From: Branchiostoma belcheri
Taxonomy: Eukaryota; Chordata; Leptocardii; Amphioxiformes; Branchiostomatidae
Direction: 5' to 3'
DNA length: 64,000 nucleotides
Assembly: GCF_001625305.1 (NCBI RefSeq)
Contig: NW_017803780.1
Coordinates: 1 to 64,000, forward strand
Position numbers and translations under genes: made by a program. This document shows, piece by piece, positions 23,060 through 33,468 of the stretch. How positions within the stretch are numbered: position 1 is the first letter of the stretch; the number at the start of each line of letters is the position of its first letter. The notes beneath the pieces are model-generated. The model saw only the letters and a program-made list of their open reading frames with translations, had not been told where the DNA came from and searched no databases.

Positions 23060-23231
23060 ACACAAAGTTTGGAAACGCGATTGTTATGTATCATATCTCC
23101 TATGACAAAGTAAAAATGGAGAATCTGATATGTTATTTCAGTGTATCATATCTCCTATGACAAAGTAAAAATGGAGAATCTGATATGTTATTTCAAATAG
23201 AAGTTTCCAAACTTTTTGTGCTGAGTGTAAT
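23060..23231. mobile_element. Miniature inverted-repeat element containing a 55-bp tandem duplication
   Basis: The outer arms are acacaaagtttggaaac (from about 23060) and its complement gtttccaaactttttgtg (ending about 23221), with weaker pairing to gctgagtgt. Between them a 55-bp unit is present twice in near-perfect tandem (23087-23141 and 23142-23195), beginning tgtatcatatctcctatgac. Confidence 0.7.
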
Positions 23232-23331
23232 GGTACATATCATAGTTTAGTCTGAAGGTGTGTAGGGAAAAGTGAAGAGCATGGCATCATTCCATAGTCA
23301 GCATTGCAATATTGATAGTTCCAGTAGTATC

Positions 23332-24040
23332 TAGCCTGGGTGCCATCCCCAGTAGTATATTCGCAAACTCTATAACTGGGTCTGGACTTGCACACATATG
23401 TAGCGTCTGGAGTCTAAATATTCGTTCAGATTTTGAACGAGCGCGCTGATTGGTCCTACTCGTCTAAGCCCTTTTTGGGGTATGTACATATTAGGTAAGG
23501 GCCGTTCGGACGTCCGAACGGCGACGTTAGCGTCCGTTCGAACGTCCGAACGCCTTATCATCAACATGTCCGACGGCGAACCGAACGCTAAAGCGCACAT
23601 GATATAGCCGTAGTCAGTCTTTCCGCGATAAATCATCAACATGGCTGACGCACAAGCCGCTCAGCTCACGGAGGTTGATGTTGACCTCGCAATCACGTCC
23701 GTTTTGGACGATTTAGACGGAATATCGTCGCTCAAAAATGAGCAAAAAGATGCATTGAATAATTTCGTTCGTGATGTTTTGGGCGTCCTACCGGTAAAAA
23801 AAGAACGCACCGAGAAAAGGAACACTCGCGCGAAGATCTGTGTTTACAAAACAACAAACATCACTTGAATAATGCAGGCGCGCCATTGGCCGTCGCCTCT
23901 GAGGCTCAGCCAATCAAATGAAGCCCCGCTGCTCGGGCTAGCTCATTACGTGACGTCATGACCAATCGTTTTATATGTGATCAAGTCCAGACCCAGTTAT
24001 AGAGTTTGCGAATATACTACTGGGGATGGTACCCAGGCTA
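23332..24040. mobile_element. 709-bp DNA transposon, TAGCCTGGGT ends, 9-bp TSD
   Basis: The ends are inverted over about 60 bases: TAGCCTGGGTGCCATCCCC at left and its complement at right, continuing through agtagtatattcgcaaactc and gggtctggactt. The flanks carry a perfect 9-bp duplication AGTAGTATC (23323-23331 and 24041-24049). Nine-base duplications are typical of MULE (MuDR-type) transposons, so that superfamily is inferred. The interior encodes a 75-aa frame (23641-23868) resembling a RecQ helicase N-terminus. The element sits in the probable SOBP 3' UTR. Confidence 0.85.
23641..23868 (+). pseudogene. RecQ-helicase-like N-terminal fragment inside the element
   Basis: 75 codons from ATG 23641. 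The stretch ISSLKNEQKDALNNFVRD followed by VLGVLP resembles the region just before the Walker A loop of RecQ/WRN-type helicases (LK..Q..AL..F...DV....P). The frame then loses similarity exactly where TGxGKS would be expected and runs into a basic tail KKERTEKRNTRAK and a stop. I read it as the start of a helicase gene of an autonomous parent element whose middle was deleted. Too short to be a working helicase; the homology is by eye. Confidence 0.4.
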
Positions 24041-25045
24041 AGTAGTATCACCAACGTCTGTGAATTCTTTGGCCATGCGCAAGTGTTACGGTGGTTGACC
24101 AAAATCATGACTGCTGGATGAGCTCAATTTGCTAAATGTGATTCTATATTGTGTCAATGTCCATCTCAGCCCCAGCATCATTTATATAGTTATTAATTTT
24201 GCAATGTGTAGTTCATAGCCAACCTTGTGTGCAACATAGCTGTGCATTCAGAAATGTCTGTTAAGACTAATAGAACAAATAGGGAAAAGTGTCACTGGAA
24301 AGTTGACTAGCTGATCTGAACTTTTGTAGAAAGCAAACAAGGGTAACTGAAGGGAGGGGGGTTGGACTACCTTTTCTGCAATAGTCATAGTAATATGTGG
24401 TTGTGGCAAACAAAGGAGTACTCATGGACTAGCATGATAAGTTGTTTTACAGACTTAGCCAGGGTATATTGGGTTGGTGGCAATTTAACTGGGCAATAGT
24501 TCTATTCTTTACAAAAAGTGTGGTGTTGTAGCTTTGTTTTAGCACCTGTGGCAATGTTTTTTTTCAGAATTACTGCACTGCATCATTTGGCTTTTATTTT
24601 TGTTCACAGTTGACATTATTCACATTGTGTAAATTTTTGTATTTTGTGGTCTGGTTTTGTGCTTACTGTAGTGACATAAAGTTAACTTTGTAGCACCCGA
24701 GTATGACTTCCTGGTGCAATTTATGTTATGGTTATGACGTGCAATGTTTCATGTAATGCCCATAGTCTTGCCTCTATATGTAACATACCATCAACATGCC
24801 ATGTTCCTTTACCTGGTTTTAAGAAAAAATGTTATTTTTCTAGTCCAACGTATTTTAATGTACATATAACAGTCGTATCACTATTGTATTTTTGGTCTGT
24901 AGGATGAAATTTGTGATATCTGTCTTAACTCAATATGAACTAATTCTTGTTAGTTAAATTACTTATTGTGATAGTTGAAGTATTAAGATATTGTAGAATA
25001 TATATGTACGTAGCATTTATATTAAATACTAAAGTCTTATTAAGG

Positions 25046-26381
25046 TATGTTTCAATATTGTTGTTGTGAATGGGTGTGGGTATTGAAGCAAGTGGCAATA
25101 GTTATCCTGTTCTAGCACACTTTGCCCCCTTCCCTCATGCATTTGGTTTGTATGTGTAATATTATAGGTGATTTAGTTTTTATTCCTAAGTATACTGACA
25201 CAAATTTAAGTTGTACTGTGAAAAATGGACTTATTATTTCCCCACAAACCTAACCTACTTTGTATAGTCCTGGATTTCTCTGCTGTATTTAGGGCGTCTG
25301 GATCAGTCACAGCTTGCTGTTACATAGAAATGTTATATACAGATAAATAATGTTCCCATATTTGAAGCACCAGGCTTTAGGGTCTTGATTTCACAGGTTC
25401 CAGTGGACAAATTTTGGAGGATGTTGAAGTTACCTTCATTGTCACATTCATGTAATGTCACTGAACTGAGCAATGGGTATTCAACATGAAATAAACATTG
25501 GCTACCACTGGGGATTAAAGTTAAAAGTAACACTGTATGTGGAAACATTAAGTCCCAATTCTCCATACAATACTTGTATAATTTTATGGACAGCCATATT
25601 CAGCTCATGTCAATGGAAGGTGAATAAGTTCTATTTAGAAGTTTATGTAAACGTACACTTTGATTTTTTTTGGCGTCATATATCGAGCACCCAATACTGC
25701 ATGGCGGTATGGCCTGTTGATGACAAAGCGTATGCTGTACACGTACATCTGTGATGTATCAACATATGTATGGATATGATATCTATTTTTTTCATGACTA
25801 ACATGTTATTGTACTAATGTGTAGTGGGTACATGGTAGGGAATCCCATGGTAGCATATGCTGTAGTGGACAAGCAATGATGTACATGTGTAATATGTTAA
25901 CTAGGCAATACCACTGGTGGGCCCATTAAAAATGACCACATTATTTATGTCTGTTTGTCAATGTTGAATTATTTTTGTTTGCTTTTTAGTGTCTGCTAGC
26001 TTGTGTGTCCATAGTTACTTGAATACAGTAGAGTCCCAAGAAGCGAGGGGGGAATGATGTAACAACAGACTGTTAGGATTAGGAATGTCGAATTGTAGGA
26101 CAAAATGGCCTCCCCACAGGCTGGAAGGAAGTGAAAGTTTACACAATTAAAATGATGACTAAAACAAAAATCAACTCAGTGGTGTTTGATGTATTGCAAC
26201 AATTGCATAACAAGTCAACGACCAAGTTGAAAGCTTACTACTTGAATTCAAATGCACTTTATAAGTTTGATTTTTGTTGGATCCCATCATCTGGAATGTT
26301 AGACATAGTTTTTATATATATAACTTCAGTATTGCAACAATTAAAATCTGTAACACTGTCAACGACCTGGCTGTATGCTTC
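25046..26381. other. SOBP-SORD convergent intergenic region
   Basis: SOBP and SORD converge here. The DNA is AT-rich with no credible coding frame. No clear minus-strand AATAAA for SORD was found, so its 3' end is undefined. Confidence 0.5.
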
Positions 26382-29300
26382 TTATGAACAGTTGATCATG
26401 ACTTTGATTGCCCTTGACTGGCGTGAGTTGGCAGTGTGGAACGCCTGTAGGCTGTCCTCCAGGGTGAAGTTATGGGTGATGAGACGCTTGGTGTCGATCT
26501 GTCCACTGGCTACCATGGCCAGGGCTTGTGGGTAGCTGAAACACAAGTTGGAAAACGTCATTACCAGTTAGTATCTGTAACGTTATCTGTATAGTCGGAG
26601 TAACCGTCCCTAGGCCTCGTCGTAACACACCAGGGTAGCTACTCGTATGTAAGTTGAAATATGTGACAATGATCTCATAGTAACACTTAAGCATTTATCA
26701 TAGCTTTTTGTGTCAAAATATGTGAAAATAAACTTGCAGTCAACTGCAGCGGTTCACAACAAATGAAAACACAAACCGAAGTCTAGTAATATGGCTTTGT
26801 TTAGTGATATGGTCCAGAATCAATATTTGATTTAGTTTTGCTACAAACCATTCTGATATCGGTGATATTACGATATTGTAATGGTTGTGTAGCTAAGTTT
26901 AGTCAATCGCGTATACCAAAGCTAAGTCAACAACTAAACAACTTTAAACCCACAGCTAAACAACTTTAAACCCACTTTCCCAAGGTTAAAAGTTTAAAGT
27001 TCACCGCTACTTTCCAAGATCTATGACTCACTTATTGCAGTATCTGAAGACGCCCCTGATGTCCACCTCCCGGACTGCAGCGTTCACGATGGGCACGTCC
27101 ACATCCAGCGACCCTCGACCCACCAGGACCACCACACCACCCGACCGGGTAGCCTGGGGACGAAACAAGGCGATGCGGGGTTTTAGACGTCTGTATCTAG
27201 CAATGTTTTGCCGTAAAAAAATGGCGTTGCAACTTTCGTCAGTTGGGTTGACTGTCAAATCAGCACCAAGGACATCGCAAGTGTGCGTACAAGAATAACC
27301 AATCAGCACCAAGGACGGCACTTGGTGTGTGCACAAGAATAGCCAATCAGCACCAAGGACATCACAAGTATGTGGACAAGAATAGCCAATTAGCACCAAG
27401 GACGGCACTTGGTGTGCGCGCAAGAATAGCCAATCAGCATCATGGACGTCTGTTGGTACATGTGCAAAACAAAAATGGTGGCCAATCAGCACCATGGACA
27501 GAAACGTTGAGTTAGACAGTTAGATATTAATCTTCTTTTAATCACTTATGGAAAGCGTACTGCCAGCGTTACGCAAAAATTTGCCTGTTACTTAGATGTA
27601 CATTTAGCAGATTTACATGCTTCTGTGCGGTGCTTTTCTTCACCGTTTCATAGGTTAAATTCTTAAAAGGAAGAACTCCTATGCGATGAAAAACTTGTAA
27701 GGTGTTCCATTACTTTTCTCAAAGAGATCTAGATCACACGTACGTAGATCGCAGTGACAAAGCTGCTGTCCACGCCGCTGCACTCCAAAGACACGTCAGG
27801 CTGGCCTCCCATTTCATCTGCTATCGTTCGTGCAAGGGCTTGGCTGTCATTGGTCGCAACCTTGATCACGTGGTCTGCACCATACTCCTTAGCAACAGCC
27901 AGTCGGTAATCGTCGATGTCTATATGAGTAAAAAATATGATGAAAGTGTTTCTGATTGCAAGTAAATAAAGATCAATTCCGGGGTTTTTAACATTTCAAT
28001 GTTTTATCATCGTTAGAGACTCAGGTTAACAACTTTGAAAAAATATGTCGGTGGGTACATTTTTTTCAGGCTCATGAAAGTACAGCCGTGTCAGAATGGA
28101 ACAAAAATTGTGACAACTATCCTTCCCGCAGTGTCTGCTTGGAGATTTTTTTTTACAAATAGCCGATGGCTATGGGGAATTAGAGGATATCGTATTCACT
28201 TATCGACGAAATACACCACTCAACCATCTTACGTTAAAATCCTCACAAGGTATTTTCATTTGCTGTGTCTTATCAGTAATGGACAGAGGTTCCCGAGGGC
28301 ATTTCAGTCAAGTTGGGCAGGAAATATTTCTGATAGAGTCGGAAATCACAGTTCAGTCTAACCTTCATCCGGATGGTGCACTGATGGTGAAAAACATTCT
28401 TGGTACATCGAGGCTCTCATTTGCACATCCAAAGCCTCCAAAACGCCTTTCCTCATTCTTTTTTTCCCGTAAAATAAATCTGGGTGATGTTTTTACCTCT
28501 ATAGTGCCTGACCTTACCCGTGATGGCCACGGAGCTCGCTCCTCTTGTCTTGGCGACCAGCAGACAGAGCAGGCCGATCGGTCCTGCCCCGAAGATCAGC
28601 ACCTTACTGCCCACCCTGACCTCCCCCCGCTGGCAGGTGTACACAGCCACGGACAGCGGCTCCAACATGGCGCCCTCCTCAAAACTCACGTGAGCGGGAA
28701 GCCTGGGAGGACAAAAAAACCGTTTTCAAGTGACGTCAAAGGACACCAATATGGAGGAGGACGCAGCCGTGATTCATATGATGATAAACGCTCAAGTTTG
28801 ACATAAATTCAATTACATTCTAGTAGATAACCCCTATCGTGTACAAATAGGTAACGTTAAATATATATCAAAGAACTACATGTAGTAGAATACGTGACAC
28901 GTCTGACTCAACATGTTAATTTATTGTAAAGTTAGAGACCTTACGAAAGTCGCTGTACTTTTGTTGTGTAAATAAAGATTCTTGTTTAGTTAAAGTATTT
29001 TCTTATGTACTCATCCTCTCAAATATTGTACGTGCATAATTGAAGTCAGATGCATTGTTACAGAAAAGCTGTCTTAGAGCCTTCTCGGTTGAATTCTGTA
29101 ACTGTCTGCTTGAAATATCTACGACATAAAAATCGTACGACCGTTCTACGACCAATGTGATCGTGCCGTTAGAGAAAGACTGACTTGTAGCAGAAGTCGG
29201 CAGCGTGGTTGTACAATCGGCACAGAGACCCGTGTACAGGAGGCGTGGCGCAGAATTTCATGTCGGCGCACAGGTTGTATCGCCCCTCCTTGCAGATTCT

Positions 29301-32300
29301 ACATGTCCTGCAGGGGACGCCGGGCTCAATGGCCACACGATCTCCTGTGAAAGAAAAAAAACCCCTTAAAGATTCAACTTTCTGGAGCACCTTTTTTCGT
29401 TTACTGTCCTAGCGTTCATCTTCACGTCTTCAAACACTATGTTTCCCGGTCCGTCCTTTTAAAGCTAGAAGTTGATTGGCATATCGCCCGAGCAGCATGC
29501 AGTGTCGCTAGCAAAAGGTTCGATACAAACAAAGAGCCCTGTTTGTCCTAGAAGCACATTTTCCTAGAAGTACGCATTCGAAACTGCCTCCTAGCAACAG
29601 ATGTGTCAACCACTTCGTATGTAACAGACATGTGCGCTTGTTTCCCTGAGCGGATGTGTCCAGCGTTTGTTACGATGCCTTGCTTCAAGACGAGTAACGA
29701 TCTTCGCGCATCTTCTTCCAACATCTGCTTAACGGCTGGTAATACCAGAGTTTACGTTCACAGAGCCACTCTAGCGACTTGGGGTGGAACTACAGAGGAA
29801 AATCCCGCTACTGCGTCCTATTGGGATGCCACGGAAGTTATCTTGAACGACGTGAGAGGCAAGGATTTGAGGAGCTTCGTGAACCTTCTAGAAGAAGGTT
29901 TGGTTCCTACCAGACTGGGTAAACTCTTCCGACTCGCTGCCATAGCATCTGAGCTTGGGATAGCGGACGCCCTCGACAAACTATGCCGGGCCATACTGTT
30001 GAAGATGAAACTTTCCAACTGTGTAAGAATAACGCAAGCTGCGCATTGGCTGGATCTCAAACCTATCGAAAAAGCTGGGGAAGATTTTGTCCTGAGGAAT
30101 CGGCACTTGGTCTTGACTGCTACCGTCGTCAGAAAGCTGTTTGGCTCGGGACACACCGTCCACTGCCCGCGGTGCCAGAGACGGGCTTCAACCGACCGCC
30201 CGACTCCGTGTCAGATGAAGTTCATGAAGAGGAGGATGTTACGTCACTGGAGGAATAAGCAACTAAGTCCGGTAGTCAATCAGAAGAGAGTGCTGGGCCT
30301 AAGGCTGCGACCATGGCAACGGCAGGGACCCTCCCTGCGCCGGGACAGGAGGCAACCGGCAACCAGACCCCGATCAATGAAATGCTAACGTTGGTAACTT
30401 CATAATTTCACAAAAGAAACGACACAAGCAAAACATCTCAACGTCACAACGTGCTTGTAGATGGTGACTTGTCGACTTTTGTTTAATAGATACATATATA
30501 TATAAATATATATGAGATCAAATGTTATTACCTAAAATTTGGAAACTATAGCTACTTTAATGAAGAGATTGTAGCAAAAATCATAAATACTGGGGTATGC
30601 CATCCAAATGTGCTCCAGAACACACTGTAGCATACTAACGCCGAATGGGAGATTCAAATAAAACAGTTCGTTTATGTTCTATGTTCGATAGAATCGTACA
30701 GAACATTCAATTTGCAACGTGCTTGCAACAATCTGGACGTTTTGTTTCACCTTGCCCAAACTAAATCACAACAATGTCTTTAAAACGGTCTACATCGAGA
30801 TCTTCGCACCCGCGTATGAAAATGGTGGTAGGTGGGAAACGTTTCAAGATTCCAAAGGACCTGGTCGTTTTCTTCCAGAGGAAACTAGCCGACGAAACCG
30901 TCAGAGACTACTTCAAGAACATCAAGGCGAAGGACTTTCGACGCTATCTCCAGGCGGTTGGAAAAGCTACGTACCCGACCATAGCCAAACCTCGGCGAGT
31001 CATGCGTCTAGCGATTGTGGCGAGAGGTCTAAAATCCTCGGACCTGTACGACACTCTTGTCCAGCGGGTTTTACAAACTGTCGAGCTGGAAAACTGTCTG
31101 AAATTAGCAAGACTCGCCCATTTTATGGGCGTGCCAGAAGTCGAGCACGCCGCGGTGGACTTTGCTCTCACACACAGGGAGGAGGTTTTGGCGAAGGCCC
31201 TTGCTGGGAAGATCAAGTTGAAACCCCGTAAGATCACTCACTGCTGGAGGTGTAGGTGTAAGTACAATCAGTGGAAGTCGTCAGAAAGCTCCACGCCTTG
31301 CGAGCTGGAGTTCATTCTGGAGAGTGGGATCGGGGTTCTTGACGACCTTTGGGACGGTCAGGTGAAGTACTGGTTCATATTTATTACGGAATTAGGGTTG
31401 CTGAGTTGTGGGTCTGTGTCTTTGTCCAGCCTATAGAGTGAGTTGACAGGCCTAGAAAGAAAATTGCCCACAGGCAGTCTAAGAATTTGGCCAAAGAGGC
31501 TAACATGGGGGAAATCACTATAACATAGCATAACGGAGGACTTCATAACATCTTCGACATCTTGTTGTAAAGACGTGTGTGGATGGCGTTCAGCACCAGG
31601 GACAGGGACAGACCCTCGTCCTTTTTTCATGTTCAAACTATTCTTTAGCATTTGAGGCAGTTCTGCTCGTTTCGAGATCTGTGTGCGTGACTATAGACAT
31701 CGGTCAGTACCATGGACAGCTGCCGCGATACTGGTTGTTAAAACCGCCACATGAGTTGCCTGTTCTGCAATATGATTATAGCTTTGCTGACACAGAAATA
31801 AAAATCTTCGCTCTCTATTGGTCTACAGTACAGTGTCAGTGGACTCCGCTTGGGGAAGGGTGCGGTGATTGGAGCAGGGGACTGTCCCGAGTGGTCGTCA
31901 GGAATGCCGAGCGGCGCGCAGGCAAAGGCCGGTCGCGACCTGCGGCGCCGAGACCTCTTCTTAAACACTGTACTGCGTGCAAGGACCTTCCCGATGACCG
32001 TTGTACCCAAACGAAGGGTCTTGTCACATGGGATTCATCTTCCGTATGGAATTATTTGAACAGAACATCAGTATTACAACATCGTTTTTGCACAGATATA
32101 ACGTGCATCTTACGATGAGAAACGAGGCCAGTATTGAAATAACAGCGATATTTTCTGGAAATAACGACGATGATCTATTCAATTCAAGCTAGCTAGCAAC
32201 ACAGTTTTTCTTTTTGTTTGTTTAGCTGTATCTTTTAGCTGATATAGGCAACAGAATATGGAATACACCTTTAATTTGCACAAATTCACACCTTTATTCT

Positions 32301-33468
32301 GTAAAGTACCAAAATTAAAGATTCTATGTATACGTACATTGTATGCTTATTGTGTAGCAAATTTATTGATCTCTTTACTCAATATTCTACCTGACAGCAC
32401 TACATTGCAAAATCAACGATGACTGGCCTGTAGTACGCGTACCTTTCGCTAGGTGCGTGACTCCCCTCCCCACTGCCACCACCGTGCCGCTGGACTCGTG
32501 TCCCATCACCATGGGCTCATCCAGCACAAACCGGCCGCACTTCCCGTGCGTCCAGTACTTCACATCCGAACCGCAGATCCCGACGGAACGCATGGCTATC
32601 TGCACCTCTGCGAAATATACAGGAAAGTCATACTACACAGATATTGATACATGTATTATTATTAGGGCATGTTAAGAATCGAAACAGAAGCTTCAAAATC
32701 CAATATGTCCTTGCTAAAGAGAACAGGAAAGAAGTTTTCGTGCGTGGTAAAATAAAATTATATCCATTAATGACAAAAATTATAGAGGGTGCGGTCATAC
32801 GTACAGTACTGCAGTGGCATTATTATTGCAGCATGTGGGTCATAAAAGCAAAAGAGAAGGCCCAACTACTTGGAATATTATATTGTTACCTTATACGGTC
32901 ACACGAATGAAACGTGCGTATTATGCCCTTTGACCCTCAAACATACAGGACACATTTTGTGTGTACGCACCATTTTCACCAGGTAACTTGATATCTCGGT
33001 GTTCCTATAAAAGAAAAAAAAGGAGAAAACATTGCCCAAAATTAAAAGTAAAAGTGACGGCAGAAGAAAAATTATAAGAATAAGAATTAGAAAGAAATGT
33101 GGTAATGTTGGTCTCTGAAGAAATAATTCAAGCAAATATAGCCATGTACATAATGAGCCTCAGCCAGAACCAGGCCAGAACCTACCATTTGTTTTTCCTC
33201 TAAATTGCTCTCGTTCCATTTTGTCTTGTACCAACCCCTTCATTAAAGCCCTTTTCTGAATCTAATTGAACGTTGACCTAGAAACAAACACCTTTAACAC
33301 CACGCACTGCAATGTCACCTTGGATTCGCCTGGGGGACCTCGTTAACATAGGCTACGTAATCTCCAATGTTGTCAGAATAATCGTAAAACACGGTAGTAT
33401 CCCTCACTTACCAGCCTCAAGTCGTCCTTTCCATAGAGAACGGCGGACAAGTTTGACTCGGCCGCCAT
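26382..33468 (-). CDS. SORD: Sorbitol dehydrogenase (L-iditol 2-dehydrogenase)
   Basis: Eight minus-strand exons: 33468-33412, 33004-32971, 32607-32443, 29344-29185, 28702-28518, 27919-27744, 27153-27032 and 26535-26382 (stop TAA). They join to 350 aa; human SORD is 357. A zinc- and NAD-dependent medium-chain dehydrogenase that oxidises sorbitol to fructose in the cytosolic polyol pathway. Catalytic zinc ligands are visible: C42 in VGICGSDV, H67-E68 in MGHESSG, and Glu in MLEPLSV. The Rossmann motif GAGPIG is followed by Asp in AITDIDDYRL, which fits NAD preference. [23 protein letters not shown] and the ending [11 protein letters not shown] are family-typical. Exon 4 has four cysteines spaced C-x2-C-x2-C-x7-C ([16 protein letters not shown]), the structural-zinc lobe that human SORD has lost. 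Start [13 protein letters not shown] fits the family length. Intron 3 hosts two opposite-strand genes. Confidence 0.94.
27258..27500. repeat. 43-bp CCAATCAG minisatellite in SORD intron 6
   Basis: AATCAGCACCA(A/T)GGAC occurs at 27258, 27301, 27344, 27389 (one change), 27432 and 27483. The first five are 43-45 bases apart and the last about 51. Units two to six follow cc or gcc, making CCAAT-box-like CCAATCAG copies. The variable half alternates between an ATCrCAAG type and a GGCACTTGG type, giving an 86-88-bp higher-order period. Confidence 0.85.
29603..30388 (+). CDS. BTB-BACK-like protein, intronless, nested in SORD intron 3 (copy 1)
   Basis: A 261-codon single-exon frame on the strand opposite SORD. 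Residues about 45-60 ([16 protein letters not shown]) look like the start of a BTB/POZ domain (VHRxxLA). [17 protein letters not shown] and [21 protein letters not shown] match the rest of a BTB fold. [20 protein letters not shown] then [14 protein letters not shown] (about 138-170) matches a BACK domain. It ends with a His/Cys cluster: H187, C188, C191, C203 (HCPRC...TPCQMKF). After about residue 207 the frame becomes strongly Arg-rich with no match in copy 2, so a frameshift or non-homologous tail is possible. BTB-BACK proteins often act as cullin-3 adaptors, but no Kelch repeats are present and the function is unknown. An AATAAA lies at 30657. Confidence 0.6.
   Translation: MSTTSYVTDMCACFPERMCPAFVTMPCFKTSNDLRASSSNICLTAGNTRVYVHRATLATWGGTTEENPATASYWDATEVILNDVRGKDLRSFVNLLEEGLVPTRLGKLFRLAAIASELGIADALDKLCRAILLKMKLSNCVRITQAAHWLDLKPIEKAGEDFVLRNRHLVLTATVVRKLFGSGHTVHCPRCQRRASTDRPTPCQMKFMKRRMLRHWRNKQLSPVVNQKRVLGLRLRPWQRQGPSLRRDRRQPATRPRSMKC
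30657..30662 (+). terminator. Candidate poly(A) signal for BTB-BACK copy 1
   Basis: AATAAA, 269 bases past the stop at 30388 and 112 bases before the start of copy 2. Its position fits separate transcripts for the two nested genes. Confidence 0.4.
30774..31436 (+). CDS. BTB-BACK-like protein, intronless, nested in SORD intron 3 (copy 2)
   Basis: A 220-codon single-exon frame. A basic N-terminus precedes [22 protein letters not shown], then [18 protein letters not shown] and [20 protein letters not shown] (BTB-like), then [20 protein letters not shown] and [17 protein letters not shown] (BACK-like, about 104-140). The tail HCWRCRC...TPCELEFI has H156, C157, C160, C162 and C176. Copy 1 shares the LxNC...AH...DFxLxxRxxVL pattern and the HCxRC...TPCxxxF tail, so the two are diverged tandem paralogues. 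The ordered BTB-BACK pattern and long frame argue for a real protein. Expression and function are unknown. Confidence 0.6.
   Translation: MSLKRSTSRSSHPRMKMVVGGKRFKIPKDLVVFFQRKLADETVRDYFKNIKAKDFRRYLQAVGKATYPTIAKPRRVMRLAIVARGLKSSDLYDTLVQRVLQTVELENCLKLARLAHFMGVPEVEHAAVDFALTHREEVLAKALAGKIKLKPRKITHCWRCRCKYNQWKSSESSTPCELEFILESGIGVLDDLWDGQVKYWFIFITELGLLSCGSVSLSSL
31437..32442. other. Remainder of SORD intron 3
   Basis: Lies between BTB-BACK copy 2 and SORD exon 3. A plus-strand open frame (31579-32118) shows no recognisable domain and I do not call it. AT-rich toward the right end. Nothing else recognised. Confidence 0.4.

Larger units (their letters stand above)
22811..25045 (+). other. SOBP: Probable SOBP 3' UTR
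   Basis: Sequence downstream of the SOBP stop with no other gene. An ATTAAA hexamer at 25021-25026 is followed about 35 bases later by a GU-rich stretch (ttgttgttgtgaatgggtgtggg), a plausible polyadenylation site. If correct, the 3' UTR is about 2.2 kb and contains two inverted-repeat elements (23060-23231 and 23332-24040) that would form double-stranded RNA. A second AATAAA lies at 25490. Confidence 0.45.

Noticed and set aside
27258..27500. Regular repeats with variable spacers resembling a CRISPR array
   Set aside because: Spacers alternate between two related types rather than being unique, and the setting is an animal intron; it is a minisatellite.
28279..28806. 175-codon plus-strand frame
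   Set aside because: Overlaps SORD exon 5 in antisense; composition is that of a shadow frame.
31579..32118. 179-codon plus-strand frame as a third nested gene
   Set aside because: No BTB/BACK pattern, no His/Cys tail and no recognisable domain; likely a chance frame.
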